Assembly (NCBI RefSeq): GCF_963678635.1
Contig: NC_087071.1
Coordinates: 1,478,537 to 1,542,536, forward strand
Length of the DNA stretch: 64,000 nt
Direction: 5' to 3'
Origin: Symsagittifera roscoffensis
Lineage: Eukaryota; Xenacoelomorpha; Acoela; Convolutidae
The notes below the pieces were generated by a model. It searched no databases, had not been told where the DNA came from, and was given only the letters and a program-made list of their open reading frames with translations. Each line of letters begins with the position of its first letter. Position 1 is the stretch's first letter. This document shows, one piece after another, positions 33,028 through 43,639 of the stretch. The position numbers were made by a program, and so were the translations under genes.

Positions 33028-33816
33028 TGTATATTAATAATTTGGTTTAGCGCCTGAAATGATTTTGATGATTGACTTCAAGATTTTATGTTTGCAAATG
33101 AAAATCTAAATTCATTGCTAGTAGTATTCTAAATACAAAAGTTTGTTCTGGCTTTTGCCGAACTATCATATAACTATATGGCAAGTTTCTACTTTGTCGT
33201 ATGTCGTCTCTGGTTCGAGGTCTTCTTCCAATTCCGGGTAGTTCTGTTATCGTTCGGAATATTGGCTCTGATCTATTGAGTCGTAGAGACATTTCGATTA
33301 AATTATCGTCGTATAACATTTTGTAAATGTTTTGTCTAAATTCTAATCTATTATTGGTTAATTCTAAGCTATTAAGGTCTTGTTCGAGACTTATGGTCGC
33401 ACCAGATGAGTTAGGACCGATGGGTATAACTCATAGAGTAATTTCGGATAGGGTACACCGTCTGCTCGTCACGCTATCTTATTTTCGGCCGGATAGATTC
33501 GTGCAACTTCTTAGTCTAATACCGATCCTAATCTTACTCTTATACTATCTAGTCTCAGGTTGTTTAACTAGTCTCTGCTAGGCTCAATAGATCTAGGGTA
33601 TACTGGTTTATTGCGGTTGCTGAAGTCTTCTTGGAGAGTCAACTAATTTCTAAGTTAAATTCAAATCTCTCTGGTGCTGAAATTACAAGTAATTTCAGCA
33701 CTTACAAATAAGTGGATTGTTAGTTAGATGGATCATGATTGGTTAATATTAAATACTTTACATTGGTAAAATATCTAATTTATCCAATCATAAAATGTAG
33801 TTTAGATCAGGTTCCA
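33028..33816 (-). repeat. 5' LTR of the gypsy-like element
   Basis: Right copy, which is upstream for the element. 789 bp, 786 identical to the left LTR. It contains the same 11-bp-arm palindrome at 33676-33699. No convincing TATA box was found by eye. The promoter should lie in its right-hand part. Confidence 0.95.
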
Positions 33817-34072
33817 AAAACCTGCTTGCGTTACTTTATTTCCCCATTACAATGATGAGTATAAAAAAAATCGAATACTACCCATTATTCACGAAGATCA
33901 TGTGAAGGACAAAAAATCCTGAAACAATTCAATTAACTTACTTGAAGCTCTAAAAGTTCTTTCACAATTAAGACAACAATTTTGCTTTTTTGACAAAAAA
34001 AACATTTGTCGCATTTTAATTTTGAATTTTCTACAACCGAAATAAAGAAAAAGACACTGATTTTCATGGGAA

Positions 34073-34219
34073 GTAACCAAAAATCAACTCGCCACTGAAG
34101 ATGAAGAGCAAGAAAAGGACAATCCAACTCCTGAATCTCCCAACATAGACGAAGCTGGAAATGGAAATCCAAAATCAGAAACAGACTCCCAAACTAACGA
34201 GGAAATGGAGTTTAAATAA
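34073..34219 (+). CDS. Possible terminal exon encoding an acidic peptide
   Basis: The plus-strand frame encodes an acidic, disordered peptide (ATEDEEQEKDNPTPESPN, then about 25 more residues ending EMEFK) and stops at TAA 34217-34219. An AATAAA overlaps the stop (34215-34220), so this looks like the end of a transcript. The acceptor is uncertain (AG at 34072 or at about 34096). It lies 257 bp beyond the LTR, so 5' exons, if any, would be separated from it by the retroelement. Alternatively it is an alternative last exon of the gene at 34563-37306. Confidence 0.4.
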   Translation, partial: VTKNQLATEDEEQEKDNPTPESPNIDEAGNGNPKSETDSQTNEEMEFK

Positions 34220-34562
34220 AGTTTAATTATTGAAAATTATTTTTCCCTTGTTGTGTGTCTTGACTTTTTTATGTCTGTTAGAAAAATAAATCAATTGGTA
34301 AAAGTCAATTCTCACATAGAATCAAGAAAATTGTAGAAAAAATAGAAAAAATCACTGAATCGTTTTTAAAAAAATTTTTTGGGTAGTTTTCAACTATTTT
34401 ACGAAATCCACTTTCTGCAAACAAACACTAATTTGATTTTAAGGGCACCAAAAATTATTAATTTTGAGATTTAAAATTTTATTAATTTTTCAACAAACTA
34501 ACTCAAAATTAACTCAATTGCCACCAAATACTTTCTGCTATTTCATTCCTTTTTTCTCAAAG

Positions 34563-34715
34563 AATCCAGTTTTGCCCGAGCACGATGAGCCCCATCCACC
34601 AAACCAACCACAACATCAACAACAACAACAAGACGCAGTTAGCCCCACGGGTCCCGAAACAAACAACGACAGCACAAATCCGACGCCAACTGCAACCATA
34701 AAAACGAACAAAAAA
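34563..34715 (+). CDS. Nested gene, exon i (Pro/Gln-rich)
   Basis: The acceptor CAAAG ends at 34562 and the donor GTAAGC starts at 34716. 51 codons, phase 0 at both ends. The peptide is Pro/Gln/Thr/Asn-rich with a His/Gln run (QPQHQQQQQ) and ends in Lys-rich sequence that continues into the next exon. Upstream exons are not identified. No domain recognised. Confidence 0.55.
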
Positions 34716-34895
34716 GTAAGCAATGGTTTTCTAGTTTTTCAAATGCATGCATTTAATACCATTCGATTATTTCCTATCGTCCGTCAAACTCAGCATTAAT
34801 AAACATTTTTACAAAAAGACGAAACTGCACTTCGCATAGACATGCAAAAAAAACAACAAGTACTTTAAAAAAATCGACTGTTTTGTGTACTGAAG

Positions 34896-35146
34896 GTGAA
34901 ACGAGCCAAAAAGAAGCCATCATTGCCTAGCCAGCCCCCACCCAGCTACTCAGCCGCAACTGCACAGAGGGGGGCTAGTCAGTCTCTCGTGACTCATCCT
35001 AGAGGGTCGTCTCCTTGGGGTGGGAATGCAGGAGGGGCGGGGGCGGCAGTTGTGTTTCACGGTCAGGTGGTCGAAACTGCAGACGGCAGACAATTTATGG
35101 CTGTACATGCAAGTGGAGTTGAAATGCACAATGGACAGGCTGTAAG
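34896..35146 (+). CDS. Nested gene, exon ii (basic then Gly/Val-rich)
   Basis: Acceptor AAG at 34893-34895, donor GTAACT at 35147. 251 nt: 83 codons plus two bases. It starts with a basic cluster (VKRAKKKPSLP) that could be a nuclear signal, then Pro/Ser/Gly-rich sequence, then an ordered segment (VVFHGQVVETADGRQFMAVH). It has high GC and good codon structure compared with its surroundings. The protein family is unknown. Confidence 0.65.
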
Positions 35147-37128
35147 GTAACTGATCAGAGAATCTTCAATATTTACTGTCAGTAACTGACTTGTTGATAT
35201 ATTTCCTTGTTTTAAAGCGGAGAGAACATCCTACTGTCTAATGCAAATAAAACGCTATATAACCGCACAAAAAATGAGATACTAAATAAATATCAAGTTA
35301 TCAAATTAAATAAAGCAGTTGCGTTAGAAAAACAAAAAAAATGATTCGAGCAATAAAGCAAGCAACCAACCAATAATCGGATGATTTCAGGCCGGAATCA
35401 TAAATTTTTGAAAGCGCGTAAATCTTCAAAAATGATATGGAATTTTTTTAGATTGAATAACCTGATTCTACCCGATGTTTCAAATTACTAAAAAAACGTT
35501 TGCACCCATACCGGAATTTAAAATCGTTTTGAGTAGTTTGAACTGGCCGAAAAATGGCAGTTTTTTTTCTAGGGCAATCCACCCTCAATTATTGTTTATA
35601 CTGTCAACAATTCTATGCCAAACGATTTTGAAAGAAAAACTTTTTATTCAGATTTTTAACGCCTTGCCCACAAAATTCGTGATTGGTTTATGTTAAACAA
35701 AGAAGAACAAAACAATAATTTCTGCTGACATGTTCAGCCTAAATACAAGGAAAGAGCTGAAACAGATAAAAATCACTTGTATGTTTTGAAAACCACTCTT
35801 GTTCACTGATTACTGCTACATGGGCTCGACTGACCGTTTAGCGCTCAATCAATACTATTAGTATGCCGAAGGCTTGAATGTATGGAGCATATTTAGTAGA
35901 TGCAGCAACCGCTAAGTGAACAAGTTCGTTTTGTTTTTGAAACCGAATAGGGGTGGGTGCCTACGACTAACGATTTTCAGGAATTTTGGTTGCTGGACAT
36001 CAAATTTTTCACGTTCAACTTGAATTGACACCAGCGGATATAGAACCTTTGCGTATATAATGAATACAAAGCTCGTACCATGGGTAAATAACGTGTCTAG
36101 ACACTGTCACATTTCCGCTGGTTTCTGTTTATTGACACTGTCACCTTTTTTCTAAAATTTTCTGTTCTTTTTGAGTGCATTTTTCTGAAATTTTGAAGAT
36201 GTTGAATGTCGCAATTCAATCGATACAACGAGCATCGTTTCGCAATCCAGGTCGATCCGTCAGCAGTTACCTCATGATATCTGATGCTTCATGTTAAGAG
36301 TTTTTTGCGTAATTCTTCTTCGTTTTCAGCAGAGGTGCATTTTCAAAAAGTTTAGGGCCTGTATAAAATGAGAAAATGTTCAATAGTACCATGGGTTTAT
36401 TCAATGCCTCCCTCTTACAAGTTTCTTTGAATAACTCGGCTTAACTAGCCCGAAAATTAATTTGAAATTTGTATGATAATTTAAAATTTTTTGAATTAAC
36501 TTGGAAATTAATTACAATTCACCTCGAGGTGTAATTTACCAAAAAAACGCCAGTGACAAATGTTATTAAATAAGGCAAGAATTACACAAAACTGATACCA
36601 AAAGAACAATTACCATATAAAACATAGCCAACTGGCAGTTGGAAAAGAGTAATGAAGCAAGTAAACAGAAAAAAAACATTGACTTTGCTGAAAAAATCTC
36701 AACTTTCGAATTTCAAAGAAAAAAATAGATGCCCTTTAAGCTCTTTGAATTTCTAGAACAAATTGTTATTGGCGATTTTTGATAACATCAACCCAACTTG
36801 AGAAAACTGAATCTATAGGTAAAGTTTTTATTCGACTAGAAATTTAAAAATTAAATTACACTTTCGAAACTAGAAATAGTTCACGTTTTTTCGCCATTTC
36901 CATGTTCATATTTCGAGAGTGCTATTTACGTCAGTTTCAGCAGACAGATGAATTTTAATTGAACTCAAAAAAGGATAAATACCAAGGAAAAACAGCAAGA
37001 CCTATACAAGAGTCTTCACTACGTTCATCACTCTTAATAATGTCAAAACTAAATATATTATAAATCATATGAATAAATAATTAGCTTAACAACAAATGTG
37101 TGTTTGTTCTTTTTCAAACTGTCCATAG
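35147..37128 (+). other. Intron of the nested gene
   Basis: 1982 nt, GT at 35147 and AG at 37127-37128, phase 2. AT-rich. No gene or transposon is evident inside it. Confidence 0.5.
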
Positions 37129-37306
37129 GTACAACGTGCAAGTGGTCGGACAAGTAGACGGTGGCAACCCCCATAGAAGGTCAACGACCCCCATTCAACA
37201 CCACCCCCACCCACACGCCCAGTCTCATCATCATCATCATCAACAGCCAACAGTGCGAATAAGAAAAGGATCGAACAAAGGCTCAATGAAGCGAATTCAG
37301 TATTGA
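37129..37306 (+). CDS. Nested gene, last exon (His-rich, basic end)
   Basis: The acceptor CATAG ends at 37128. The first base completes AG from the preceding exon to give Arg. The frame runs 59 codons to TGA 37304-37306. It encodes YNVQVVGQVDGGN, then a His/Pro-rich stretch including five consecutive His, then a basic end (RIRKGSNKGSMKRIQY). The phase agreement across a 2-kb intron supports the model. No AATAAA is obvious just downstream. Confidence 0.65.
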
Positions 37307-38188
37307 AATTACAAACCATTATGTTTTCAGAAATTCATCAGTTGATCTCAAATTTGAAAACTCACGTCTGCATTTAAAAGGTGCTTCAAAAATTTATCAA
37401 TTTCACTTAAGGTTTTTTTAAAAACTCATGTGTACTTATTGCTTTTTTATAAGCTAAAAGAATACATTTAAAATTTCACATCTGCGTTTAAAACGCGCTT
37501 TGAAAAATTATCAATTTCCATTGTGTATTAACTTTTTGCCTTGAAAAGTAAAAACCAAGACAAAAACCACTTGGAGTACAGCAAAGACGTAATAATACCA
37601 AAGCAAATATAGATTAAAATGTAGGTAGAGAAAAACAACGCCCGCTTAAATTCAACCATCAATTTATGATTCAAAAGGACTAAGATTCCGCGAGCAACAA
37701 AAATTAAGCCGCAACACGTTGACAATGAAATAAGGCGATATGTCAGAAAATCAATCCATCATCAAACCTAAAACGCATTATCAATTAGGTAATCACATGA
37801 ATTGAAGACTGAGATTTGTAAAATATGACAATTTGTTTAAATGTGGTTCTTGCGAAAAAAAATAGTGTTTCGTTTCAAATTTTTTTATAAGAAAAGTAAA
37901 TAAAATAAATAAATTCGATCACGAGTAATCCATTATAATTTTGATCATATTAATTGTCTCAATAAATTTAAATTCACACTAAGAAGTGGTACTTAAACAA
38001 TTTCTAACAATTAATGTGGTAAAAATGGCTAATGAGTCACTCTTCGCGAATTCGTATTTTCTGGAAAAACTCAATTGTAAAAACATTACATTCTTCAATT
38101 GATGTAATTGTTGCGTAATTCGCTTGGCTTGTCTGGTAACTAAATAAAAATTCGGTTTACTGAACACAATTCAAAATTAAGTACTCAC
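37307..38188. other. Intronic, nothing recognised
   Basis: Part of the inferred 27-kb PH-gene intron, downstream of the nested gene. AT-rich, with no domain-bearing frame. Confidence 0.4.
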
Positions 38189-38311
38189 TCAGTAGAGGTC
38201 ATGAGGCCCCTGGATATGAACACATTGAGTAGAACAATGACCCCTGCCACATTTTTGTCCAGGATGGGGAGGGAATCCTGCTGGTAATAGAACAACAGGT
38301 GGTTCTTCAGT
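38189..38311 (-). CDS. PH-domain exon, N-terminal half of the domain
   Basis: The acceptor GTTTAG lies at 38312-38317, with a pyrimidine-rich tract, and the donor GTGAGT at 38183-38188. 123 nt: 1 + 40 codons + 2. It encodes the first strands of a pleckstrin homology domain (LKNHLLFYYQQDSLPILDKN then AGVIVLLNVFISRG), with the typical L-K-x-x-L-L-F-Y-Y and G-V-I-V-L pattern. Upstream exons would lie at higher coordinates but none were recognised before the LINE array, so the 5' part of the gene is missing or outside the window. The partner exon is at 10966-11123. Confidence 0.7.
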   Translation of the reverse strand, partial: TEEPPVVLLPAGFPPHPGQKCGRGHCSTQCVHIQGPHDLY

Positions 38312-38489
38312 CTAAACACACAACAAAAAGTCTTAAATCACGACATTTTGCAGACAAAATATTTTTGTATGAGTCAGTGTGAAGTGTTTTTAACGGATTC
38401 GCCTTTACGCAAAAATGAAAAAATTATGCTCCTATACAAGGCTATGTAAAATAAGTTCACGTAATAACTTATGCATTTCAAAAAAATTG

Positions 38490-39770
38490 AAAATTGATTT
38501 TTTTGGATCTTTTTTTGGCCCAATGTATTTTATGACCAAATCGGCTGGTCAAAACCTATGGAGCGTGTACAAGGTGCCTTGAATGACCATCTATGGCATG
38601 ATAGCCGCACATTCACTGTAAGAGGCATATGATCGAATATAGGCCAGGATACAGTCATTTACTTTCAGCCTAATTGTTGTGGAACATTGGCTCGTTATAA
38701 TATCAGATTTACCATCCTTTTCTTTTTTGAGATTTAACTGTAGATACCGTTTCATTGCTCTTCTCACTTAATCTATTTTGGACATGGCTGCTAGTCAATC
38801 GGATACTTTCTCGGAAGTTCTTGTAGAGGGTACTGCAAAACCTCATACTTAAGTTACATCCTTCCTAAAAATGACTACCTTTCCTCCCTTAACGAAGGAT
38901 CATTTCAAATCGAATGCTGCCTTTGAAGCAGCCTCAAACAGTCTAATGTTGACATCTCGTCCTCTTTTAAACCAGATCATCGAGATAAAATTACTATCTC
39001 CAATGCTTTCTCTGCTGTGAAAGAAAAAAAGACTACACTCTTTGATCGTTATCGCTCCAACAGAGGCGGAGGACGACCTGGCTACAATGAAGACAGAAGG
39101 ACTGCAGCACCTTGAGAAAACCATTTTTCCAACTGGTGACCACTTCTAGCGATACGACCCAACAGGAATTCCAAAGACTGTCATGCTAGGCATGAACCAA
39201 GTGCCCGGACTTTGCGACGAAGAGGCAGTCCTCGAAGCCCTGCAGCAACAGTTCATTTGGAGGGAGAAGTTATGGTCAGGGGAGCTTTTTCAATGGTAAA
39301 GCTTCAGCAACCATCAGAATCCCCAACGAGAGCGCCGAAACCGACCTGAGGCAGTGGTCATTCAACGATGTCAACACTCGCCATTCAATTTACCCTTTAA
39401 GCTCGATTTACCCTTTAACGCTCATGTTCCATCAAAACGTTTCTGCAGTCTATGCAAGGAAGAGAAGAAGCTTTACTTAGGACATGATGACTCCTGGTGC
39501 CGAATCGAGAGACATGAACCACAAAAGGTCACACAGACGGCAGCTGATGTGGCCACAAACAAATCTACTGATGGGACTCCGACCTCTGAGAGCCGAATGG
39601 ATGTGAAGGACTGGCACGTGATGAAGGCGCGCAGTAGCCTCAGAAGGAGTGGGGCGTTCAGCCGCCAGAAGTCACAAAGACCGCACAGCAGCCCAGACGC
39701 GGAGAAGCAGACTCCCTCAAAACTGCAAAAAAGAGACCAACAGGTATAACATATAAACTTACATAATGTC
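38490..39770 (+). mobile_element. Decayed LINE unit 1: leader and ORF1
   Basis: The leader (about 38490-38780, landmark 'atgaccatctatggcat') is followed by a decayed ORF1 beginning with ATG at 38784 (MAASQS-like) and crossing several frames to about 39749. The best preserved part, 39440-39749, encodes a zinc-knuckle-like motif CSLC-x9-H-x4-C (CSLCKEEKKLYLGHDDSWC) and a basic Ser/Lys-rich C-terminus. A module preceding a CCHC-type knuckle is typical of ORF1 in L1/Tx1-like LINEs. The clade is an inference. Confidence 0.55.
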
Positions 39771-39779
39771 GTGCTTTAA

Positions 39780-41520
39780 TTTTCTAAATAAGAGAAGTTT
39801 CACTGGCAAGCTGAAACCTCTAGGCATCCTTGTCTCAATACGAAAGCCAGAACATGGGAAAAAATCGTATAATTACTACATTTTAGGTCTAAAGCTTAAA
39901 AAGCTGGACGTCCTAACTTCTAAAAAACAATCTCTCTCTACAAGATGCCTGGATTTTAACACCCAGACATGCAGTTTGCATAGTTCAGCACTATTGACTA
40001 CTTCTTTCACCATAGGTTGGAAATTTCACACGGTTTTTGAAAGTCAAATTGCTTTGACCTTTATAATTTTCAACTTCTGCAAAGTTTGTTGCAAGGTATT
40101 TGTCAATCGCCTCAGCAAGGCCTTATCAGACCTTCTTGGTCTAACCAGTTATTTGACCGAACAGCGGAGAGACTAGATTAGTTTCGTGGGGCTGGGAAAT
40201 GCAGGACATCACTTAACGATAGATTTAACCTTGACTTACATCGTCATTACGGCTGAAATGAAAATAGTAACTTTGCTTGCGAATTACATAGGACAAATGT
40301 ATAATTTAGTCAAGACGTTCCTGTTTTCAGTAAGTCTAAGAGGTTATAGAGATCATCTCAAAACGAATGGTATCCGTATTGACTTCAGCAAGCCAAAGTT
40401 TGAAAGAAAACTTCGTCGTGACTACGTTATAACGTTTCCAGAATCAAAATTGTATGTATTAAGCTTAAAGCAAAACGCCATTTTGATAAACTATAAACTG
40501 TATAATTAACTCCAAACTTGCAGCCTTTACAAGTTAGAAAAATTGATTTCATTATTGACCAATAACTGGAAGACTCAGTGATTTTACCGAAGCCAAAACA
40601 CTTCAACTCTGACATCGTCAGAATCCGGCAGCATTTACTGCTCTATATATAACAATCCCCTCAGCAAGGACTGGTCAGTCTTTACTGGCCTAGCAAGTAA
40701 GCTAGCTAAGCAATGGGGAGATATAGTGATTTTGGTGGTGGTGGTGAGATAAAACCCGATCAGGTCCTTAGTCATAGAACCCCAACTAACATCAGAAAAA
40801 CAGCTATGTTTAACTATTCAAAATCGCATGCAAAATTATTTCTGACAAATTTATAATCTGGTCAAGACGTGCTTTTATACATTGAATTGCAGAGGACTAG
40901 GAGATCACCTAGAGCTTCTAGGCATCCCGATTGATCTAAATAAGCTAAAACCTGGGGGAAAATTACGTCATGACTACATTATAGAGTTACAAGAATCGAA
41001 ATTATATAAATTAATCTCAAAGCCTAAGGCCATTTTGACCAGTATTAAGATAAATCATTTAAACCAGCCATGCAGCCATAATAATTCAGGAGGTTTACTT
41101 TTTTTGTCAATTCCCAATAAATGGAAAATTCAGAGTTTTTACCAAAGCTAAATGGCTTTAGCACTGAAAAAATCAGAATCCGGCAGCCTTTCTGCTCTAT
41201 TTTTTTAAATCCACTCAGCGAGGACATTTTCACTCCTTTCTGGCCTATCTATCAAATTAGCCGAGCAACGGAGAGATATAAGGATTTTGGTTGGGCGTGA
41301 TTTACACAGCCGATCAAGTACTGAATTATACAATCTCGACTTACAACATAGTGACCGGCGAATTCAAAGATACAACATAATTTGCAACATATTGGAGACA
41401 ATTAGATGTTTTGACTTTCAAGATCGGGAACAAAATGTATCCCATCCAATTTGACCAAAAATCGAAATCCCAACCCCGTCTAGACTACATTTTTAGCCAG
41501 AAAAATTGACAAAGTAACGA
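39780..41520 (+). mobile_element. LINE unit 1: endonuclease-like remnants
   Basis: Three related modules at about 39783-39950, 40330-40500 and 40880-41040 share a pattern RG-x-x-DHLK-x-x-GI-x-ID with a later LYxLxxK. The one at 40880 reads LNCRGLGDHLE, like the start of an L1-type apurinic endonuclease. A later piece (about 41450-41500) reads QPRLDYIF, resembling the SRLDYI end of the same domain. All are broken and partly duplicated. Confidence 0.4.
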
Positions 41521-41639
41521 ACTTCAGTACATTATACACACATTACGGCAACCACAAGGCACTACAAGCAGTTTTTCAAATTTTTAAGATTTGATACATG
41601 TAAATGAGCAAAAATTTTGAAAATTGAATTATAACGTAG

Positions 41640-41935
41640 TAAGAGAGCACAATAAGCCATTAGAACTGGAAGAAACACCTCAGGGACTGTCTGAGGAGTC
41701 TCCGAAACTGCCATTATCAGGGACAGACGACAAATTTAAAGCCAGACTTCGGGACTGTTTGCGTTTTTTATTAAAAGTCATAGAACTTTGAGTAGAAACA
41801 ACGAACCCGTTTCATAAAGTAGTGCTCTTGCAGATATCAAACCTGTAGTTTCAGAAACAACCTCCGGACGTATTTCAAAATTAAATAAAATAGCGCGCCT
41901 GGATCTGATGGTCTTACTTCAGATTTGCTTCAGTG
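41640..41935 (+). mobile_element. LINE RT N-terminal remnant
   Basis: About 41890-41935 encodes PGSDGLTSDLLQ, the conserved segment before RT motif 2 in L1-like elements. It then runs directly into ORF1 sequence (HFKSN near 41936), so a truncated RT is joined to a second unit. A longer copy, PGSNGLTSDLLQFFASLLAE, is at 50235-50310. Confidence 0.5.
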
Positions 41936-43360
41936 ATCATTTCAAATCGAATGCTACCTTTGAAGCAGCCTCAAAACAGTCTGCTGTTCACATCTCGTCC
42001 TCTTTAAAACCAGATCATCGAGATAAGATTACTATCTCCAATGCTTTCTCTGCTGTGAAAGAAAAAAGACTACACTCTTTGATCGTTATCGCTCCAAAAG
42101 AGGCGCAGGACGACCTGACTACAATGAAGACAGAAGGACTGCAGCTCCTTGAGAAAATCATTTTTCCAACTGGTGACCAGTTCTGGCGATAGGACACAAC
42201 AGGAATTCCAAAGACTGTCATGCTACGCATGAACCAGGTACCCGGGCTTTGCGACGAAGAGGCAGTCCTCGAAGCCCTGCAGCAACAGTTCATGTGGAGG
42301 GAGAAGTTATCGTCAGGGGAGCTTTTTCAATGGTAAAGCTTCAGTCACCATCAGAATCCCCAACGAGAGCGCCGAAACCGACCTGAGGCAGTGGTCATTC
42401 AATGATGTCAACACTCGGCCATTCAATTTACCCTTTAATTTACCCTTTAACGCTCATGTTCCATCAATTCGTTTCAGCAGTCTATGCAACGAAGAGAAGA
42501 AGCCTTACATAGGACATGATGACTCCTGGTGCCGAATCAGGAGACATAAACCACAAAAGGTCAAATAGACGGCAGCTGATGTGGCCACAAACAAATCTGC
42601 TGATGGGACTCCGACCTCTGAGAGCCGAATGGATGTGAAGGACTGGCACGTGATGAAGGCGCGCAGTAGCCTCAGGAGTGAGGCATTCAGCCGCCAGAAG
42701 TCACAGAGACCGCACAACAGCCCAGACGCGGAGAAGCAGAATTCATCAAAACTGCAAAAAAAAGCGACCAACAGGTATCAAACAGTCCTAAACCCTCTAA
42801 CATATAAACTTTACATAATGTCGTGCTTTAATTTTTTAAATAAGAGAAGTTTCACTGGGAAGCTGAAACCTCTAGGCATCTAACTTAAAAAGCTAGACGT
42901 CCTAACTTCTAAAAAAACAGTCTCTCTCTACAAGATGTCTGAATTTTAACACCCAGACATGCAGTCTTAAAGATTGGTTTCATTCCATAAAATGATTACT
43001 TTCACGGTGAAATATGTTATAATTGACTTTCACATCTCGAAAACTTTCACATCTTTGAAAGAAAATCGCCTCCATTCTCTAATCGGTGTCGCTTCAATAG
43101 AAGTAAAGGACGACTTAGCTGTGATGAAAACAGATGGACTGGAGGTCCTTGAGAAAACTATATTTCCAACTGGCGACCACTATTGGAGGCAAAATCCAAA
43201 TGGATATCCGAAAATAGCGATGCTACACTTTAACCAAGTGATTGGTCTTGTGATGACGCCAAAGTCTTTGAGGCACTGGATAAATTTTGAGACTTTGGAT
43301 GTTTTGAACTTTTCAAGGTCTGGAATAGAATGTATCCTACCTATTTTGAACTAAACTCAA
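41936..43360 (+). mobile_element. Decayed LINE unit 2 (ORF1, two subfamily pieces)
   Basis: ORF1 remnants from 41936 to 42775 match unit 1 closely, with stops and frameshifts. A second, more diverged ORF1 piece at 43040-43354 (KENRLHSLIGVASIEVKDDL) resembles unit 4. The zinc knuckle region near 42480-42540 is shifted out of frame. Confidence 0.55.
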
Positions 43361-43639
43361 AATCCCAATCTCGTCTGACTACACTTTTAGGAATAAAATT
43401 GACAAAATAGCGACTTTGACTAAGTTATACACACATTAAAGCAACCATAACGCATTACATGCATCTTTTTCTTAATATAACGTAGTAAGAGACCACAAAA
43501 AGAAATCGAAACTAGAGAGGACAATTCAGGGGATGTCCTAAAAGTCTCTTAAACTACCAATAACAGGGTTAAACGACAAATTTAGGACCAGACTTCGTGA
43601 TTGGTGTCATTTCTTATGCACTGATGGTCTTTAAAAAAT

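Larger units (their letters stand above)
14529..33816 (-). mobile_element. Giant Ty3/gypsy retrovirus-like LTR element
   Basis: 19.3 kb, bounded by two 789-bp direct LTRs (14529-15317 and 33028-33816) that differ at three positions with no indels. On the minus strand each LTR starts TGGAACC and ends AATATACA, giving TG...CA ends. Gene order in the element's direction is leader, small basic ORF, gag, pol, two small transmembrane ORFs, a Pro/Ser-rich ORF without ATG, an envelope-like gene, a second long 3' gene and a final ORF remnant. The pol order (PR-RT-RNaseH-IN with GPY/F-like end) places it in Ty3/gypsy. No target-site duplication is evident at the LTR edges. The element lies in the intron of the PH-domain gene, in the same orientation. 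Most genes outside pol are broken. Confidence 0.95.
11124..38188 (-). other. Inferred 27-kb intron splitting the PH domain
   Basis: Bounded by the donor GTGAGT at 38183-38188 and the acceptor CAG at 11124-11126, both on the minus strand, with matching phase (two bases, then one). It contains a mariner-like MITE, the 19.3-kb LTR element in the same orientation as the host gene, and a nested plus-strand gene. Without the LTR element the intron would be about 7.8 kb. Confidence 0.6.

Noticed and set aside
33830-33836. 'ttgcgtt' shared by both outer LTR flanks as a target duplication
   Set aside because: On the right it lies about 10 bp away from the LTR end, so it is not a direct target duplication and is probably chance.
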